Below are positions 6,157-7,530 of a DNA stretch of 7,530 nucleotides, in pieces. Both the position numbers and the translations under genes were made by a program. The notes under the pieces are model-generated. The model worked only from the letters and a program-made list of their open reading frames with translations, was not told where the DNA came from and ran no database searches. The stretch's first letter is position 1. Every line of letters starts with the position of its first letter. Origin of the DNA: Faecalibacterium sp. UBA1360 (GTDB lineage Bacteria > Bacillota > Clostridia > Oscillospirales > Ruminococcaceae); assembly GCA_002306375.1 (NCBI GenBank), contig DBRU01000063.1:21499-29028 (forward strand). The letters run 5' to 3'.

Positions 6157-6199
6157 AGCACGCCCCGCTCTTGATTTGGGCAGGAGCGGAACGTGCTTT
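6155..6199. terminator. Bidirectional terminator hairpin between the regulator and trxA
   Basis: Arms AAAGCACG (6155-6162) and CGTGCTTT (6192-6199) pair perfectly. After a 2x2 mismatch, CCGCTC (6165-6170) pairs with GAGCGG (6184-6189), leaving a 13-base loop. The stem begins in the regulator's own stop codon and ends 10 bases from the trxA stop. U-runs are short (three) on both sides, but the convergent layout and A/T-flanked stem fit a shared terminator. Confidence 0.75.
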
Positions 6200-6209
6200 G
6201 GGGCAACGA

Positions 6210-6515
6210 TTACAGCAAAGCCAGGATGCGGGCCTTGGGCAGCGCGCCCACCGAGCGGTTGACCTCCTGCCCGTTCTTGATGACGGCCAGGGTGGGGATG
6301 CTCATGACGCCGTACTTGGCGGCTAAGGCGGGCTGCTCGTCCACATTGACCTTGCAGACCTTGATGTCGGGGCGCTCGGCGGCGATCTCGTCCAGGATCG
6401 GGCCCACCATACGGCAGGGGCCGCACCAGCTGGCCCAGAAGTCCAGAAGGACGGGCTTGTCGCTGCGCAGGACTTCGGATTCAAAGGTTTCGTTGGTGAT
6501 ATGCAGAACAGACAT
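6210..6515 (-). CDS. trxA: Thioredoxin
   Basis: Small cytosolic thiol-disulfide oxidoreductase that reduces protein disulfides and can pass electrons to CcdA. It has 101 residues, slightly shorter than typical thioredoxins (about 105-110). All hallmarks are present: PVLLDFWASWCGPCRMVGP (21-39) with active-site C31 and C34, Asp25 (the buried Asp of the family), KVNVDEQP (55-62), and the cis-proline loop MSIPTLAVIKNG (71-82, Pro74). Cys54 is an additional cysteine outside the active site. The ATG at 6515 has a GGGAGGT ribosome site 7 bases upstream. It is transcribed alone on the minus strand, convergent with the Crp/Fnr-like gene. No thioredoxin reductase gene is in the window, so the electron donor is encoded elsewhere. 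Confidence 0.95.
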   Translation of the reverse strand: MSVLHITNETFESEVLRSDKPVLLDFWASWCGPCRMVGPILDEIAAERPDIKVCKVNVDEQPALAAKYGVMSIPTLAVIKNGQEVNRSVGALPKARILALL

Positions 6516-6556
6516 GGTATATACCTCCCTGTGATGTTTGGGTATTGGGTTTGGTC

Positions 6557-6585
6557 TTGGTTTCCCTTGACTATGGTACTATAAT
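6557..6585 (+). promoter_or_regulatory. Possible plus-strand promoter overlapping the trxA -10 region
   Basis: TTGGTT (6557-6562), a 17-base spacer and a perfect TATAAT (6580-6585). It would fire toward guaB. Its -10 box overlaps the trxA -10 candidates on the other strand inside the dyad GGTA-ctataa-TACC (6575-6588). The -35 box is poor. Confidence 0.35.
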
Positions 6586-6586
6586 A
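6578..6586 (-). promoter_or_regulatory. Possible -10 region of the trxA promoter
   Basis: The minus strand carries overlapping TATTAT (6586-6581) and TATAGT (6583-6578), about 65 bases before trxA. No good -35 hexamer lies at the right distance, so the promoter may be weak or activator-dependent. Confidence 0.35.
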
Positions 6587-6663
6587 CCCGGAAAATTGCA
6601 AACCTTCCGTAACTATGTCACCAAAGGCGCATTTGGGCAAAAGTCATACCTGCAAGGCGGTTT

Positions 6664-6713
6664 CCCCGGCAAAATCCACAACTTTCCGCCCGGGGCTTGA
6701 AAAAGATTTTGCC
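6664..6713 (+). repeat. Structured intergenic segment with competing stems
   Basis: GGCAAAATC (6668-6676) and GATTTTGCC (6705-6713) are a perfect 9-bp inverted repeat around 28 bases. CCCCGG (6664-6669) can instead pair with CCGGGG (6690-6695), using part of the same left arm. It lies upstream of the better guaB promoter, so it would be transcribed only from an upstream start. Function unknown. Confidence 0.4.
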
Positions 6714-6722
6714 TGCAAAATT

Positions 6723-6751
6723 TTGTATTTTGTGCGCGGATGTGGTACAAT
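6723..6751 (+). promoter_or_regulatory. Probable guaB promoter with extended -10
   Basis: TTGTAT (6723-6728), a 17-base spacer, and TACAAT (6746-6751) preceded by TGG (6743-6745), giving an extended -10 motif. The predicted start is about 6758, with a leader of about 100 bases to the guaB ATG. Confidence 0.6.
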
Positions 6752-6771
6752 CGTGGATAAGCATAAACCCG

Positions 6772-6813
6772 CCCCGCCCGCCGTTTTGGCCCGCGCCGCG
6801 GCGGCGGGGTTTT
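6772..6813 (+). terminator. GC-rich terminator-like hairpin in the guaB leader
   Basis: CCCGCCG (6777-6783) can pair with CGGCGGG (6802-6808), or CCCCGCC (6772-6778) with GGCGGGG (6803-6809); both compete for the same right arm, and TTTT (6810-6813) follows. This could be an attenuator ahead of guaB, or only a GC-rich structure. No guanine or PRPP riboswitch signature was recognised. Confidence 0.35.
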
Positions 6814-6859
6814 GTGAAGTCTTTTGCATTTTTGACGCAACGATCAAAGGAGAGTGTTT

Positions 6860-7530
6860 ATGGCGTACTATTTTTCCGAGCCGTCCCGCACGTTTGGCGA
6901 GTATCTCTTGGTGCCGGGGTATTCTTCTTCTGAATGTGTGCCCAACGCCGTCAGCCTGCGCACCCCGCTGGTGAAGTACCGCAAGGGCGAGGAAGATTGC
7001 CCCCTGGAGATGAACATCCCGATGGTGTCGGCCATCATGCAGTCGGTCTCAGGCGAAAAGCTGGCCATCGCGCTGGCCAAACAGGGCGGCGTTTCCTTTA
7101 TTTACGGGTCCCAGACCGTGGAGGCCGAGGCCGACATGGTCCGCCGCGTCAAGGCGTACAAAAAAGGCTTTGTGACCAGCGACTCCAACCTGCCCCCCGA
7201 AGCCACCCTGGGCGACGTGCTGGACCTGAAGACCCGCACCGGCCATTCCACCGTGGCCATCACCGCCGACGGCACCGCCCACGGCAAGCTGCTGGGCATC
7301 GTGGCGTCCCGGGATTATCGCCTGTCCCGCATGTCCACCGACCTGAAGGTCACCGAGTTCATGACCCCGCTGGACAAGCTGGTCACCGCCCCCGCCACCA
7401 CCAGCCTGCACGACTGCAACGACATCATCTGGGACAACAAGATCAACTCTCTGCCCCTGGTGGACGAGGAAGGTCACTTGCAGTATATGGTCTTCCGCAA
7501 GGATTACGACAGCCACAAGGAAAACGTCAA
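6860..7530 (+). CDS. guaB: IMP dehydrogenase, N-terminal part (runs off the right edge)
   Basis: Cytosolic enzyme that oxidises IMP to XMP with NAD, the committed step of guanine nucleotide synthesis. The window holds 223 codons with no stop. The N-terminal barrel segment includes MNIPMVSAIMQSVSGEKLAI (51-70) and KQGGVSFIYGSQ (74-85), the counterparts of the IPLVSAxMDTVT and QEGGxGxIH signatures of IMPDH. Two CBS domains follow: the first at about 115-160 (LGDVLDL ... GIVASRDYR), the second from about 165 (VTEFMTP ... INSLPLVDEEG). The catalytic cysteine loop lies beyond the edge. Gln at position 61 replaces the usual Asp of SAxMDTVT, pointing to the divergent clostridial IMPDH branch. The ATG has an AAAGGAG site 7 bases upstream. 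It is transcribed away from trxA, with 344 bases between them, and has no evident functional tie to the redox cluster. The family is clear; activity cannot be confirmed without the catalytic half. Confidence 0.88.
   Translation, partial: MAYYFSEPSRTFGEYLLVPGYSSSECVPNAVSLRTPLVKYRKGEEDCPLEMNIPMVSAIMQSVSGEKLAIALAKQGGVSFIYGSQTVEAEADMVRRVKAYKKGFVTSDSNLPPEATLGDVLDLKTRTGHSTVAITADGTAHGKLLGIVASRDYRLSRMSTDLKVTEFMTPLDKLVTAPATTSLHDCNDIIWDNKINSLPLVDEEGHLQYMVFRKDYDSHKENV

Noticed and set aside
5449..6426. A 325-codon minus-strand frame opposite the Crp/Fnr-like gene.
   Set aside because: It overlaps a clear regulator and trxA, and its product is Gln/His/Pro/Arg-rich with no recognisable domain.

Overview
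The window looks like chromosome from a GC-rich Firmicute, most likely a gut Oscillospirales/Ruminococcaceae relative (Faecalibacterium, Gemmiger or Subdoligranulum type). This is inferred from GC-rich third codon positions combined with AAAGGAG-type ribosome binding sites, sigma-A style promoters, a lipoprotein-anchored OppA and a clostridial-style IMP dehydrogenase. No mobile element, CRISPR array, rRNA or tRNA is visible.

Layout. (1) 1-3675, minus strand: front part of a peptide ABC transporter operon in the order oppA, oppB, oppC, with oppC cut by the left edge. Two strong tandem hairpins lie between oppA and oppB; oppB and oppC overlap by one base. (2) 3676-4036: a complex control region for oppA, with a near-consensus sigma-A promoter, a 30-bp perfect palindrome abutting its -35 box, and a leader of about 210 nt with a convincing intrinsic terminator and a weaker second one. 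(3) 4037-5381, minus strand: ccdA followed by a TlpA/ResA-type thioredoxin, a two-gene thiol-redox operon. (4) 5479-6156, plus strand: a Crp/Fnr-family regulator with four cysteines, divergent from ccdA. (5) 6210-6515, minus strand: thioredoxin trxA, convergent with the regulator and separated from it by a bidirectional hairpin. (6) 6516-6859: intergenic region with promoters and structured sequence. (7) 6860 to the right edge, plus strand: the N-terminal part of an IMP dehydrogenase (guaB).

How the genes fit together. TrxA (cytosol), CcdA (membrane) and the membrane-anchored TlpA-like protein form a complete path for carrying reducing power from the cytoplasm to thiols outside the membrane. 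The Crp/Fnr-like regulator in the middle lacks a recognisable cAMP pocket but has cysteines, so it is a plausible redox-responsive controller of this cluster (inference). The Opp genes import peptides; their promoter architecture suggests more than one layer of control. guaB is a purine biosynthesis gene with no evident link to the rest. The most unusual sequence is the oppA control region; the genes themselves belong to known families.
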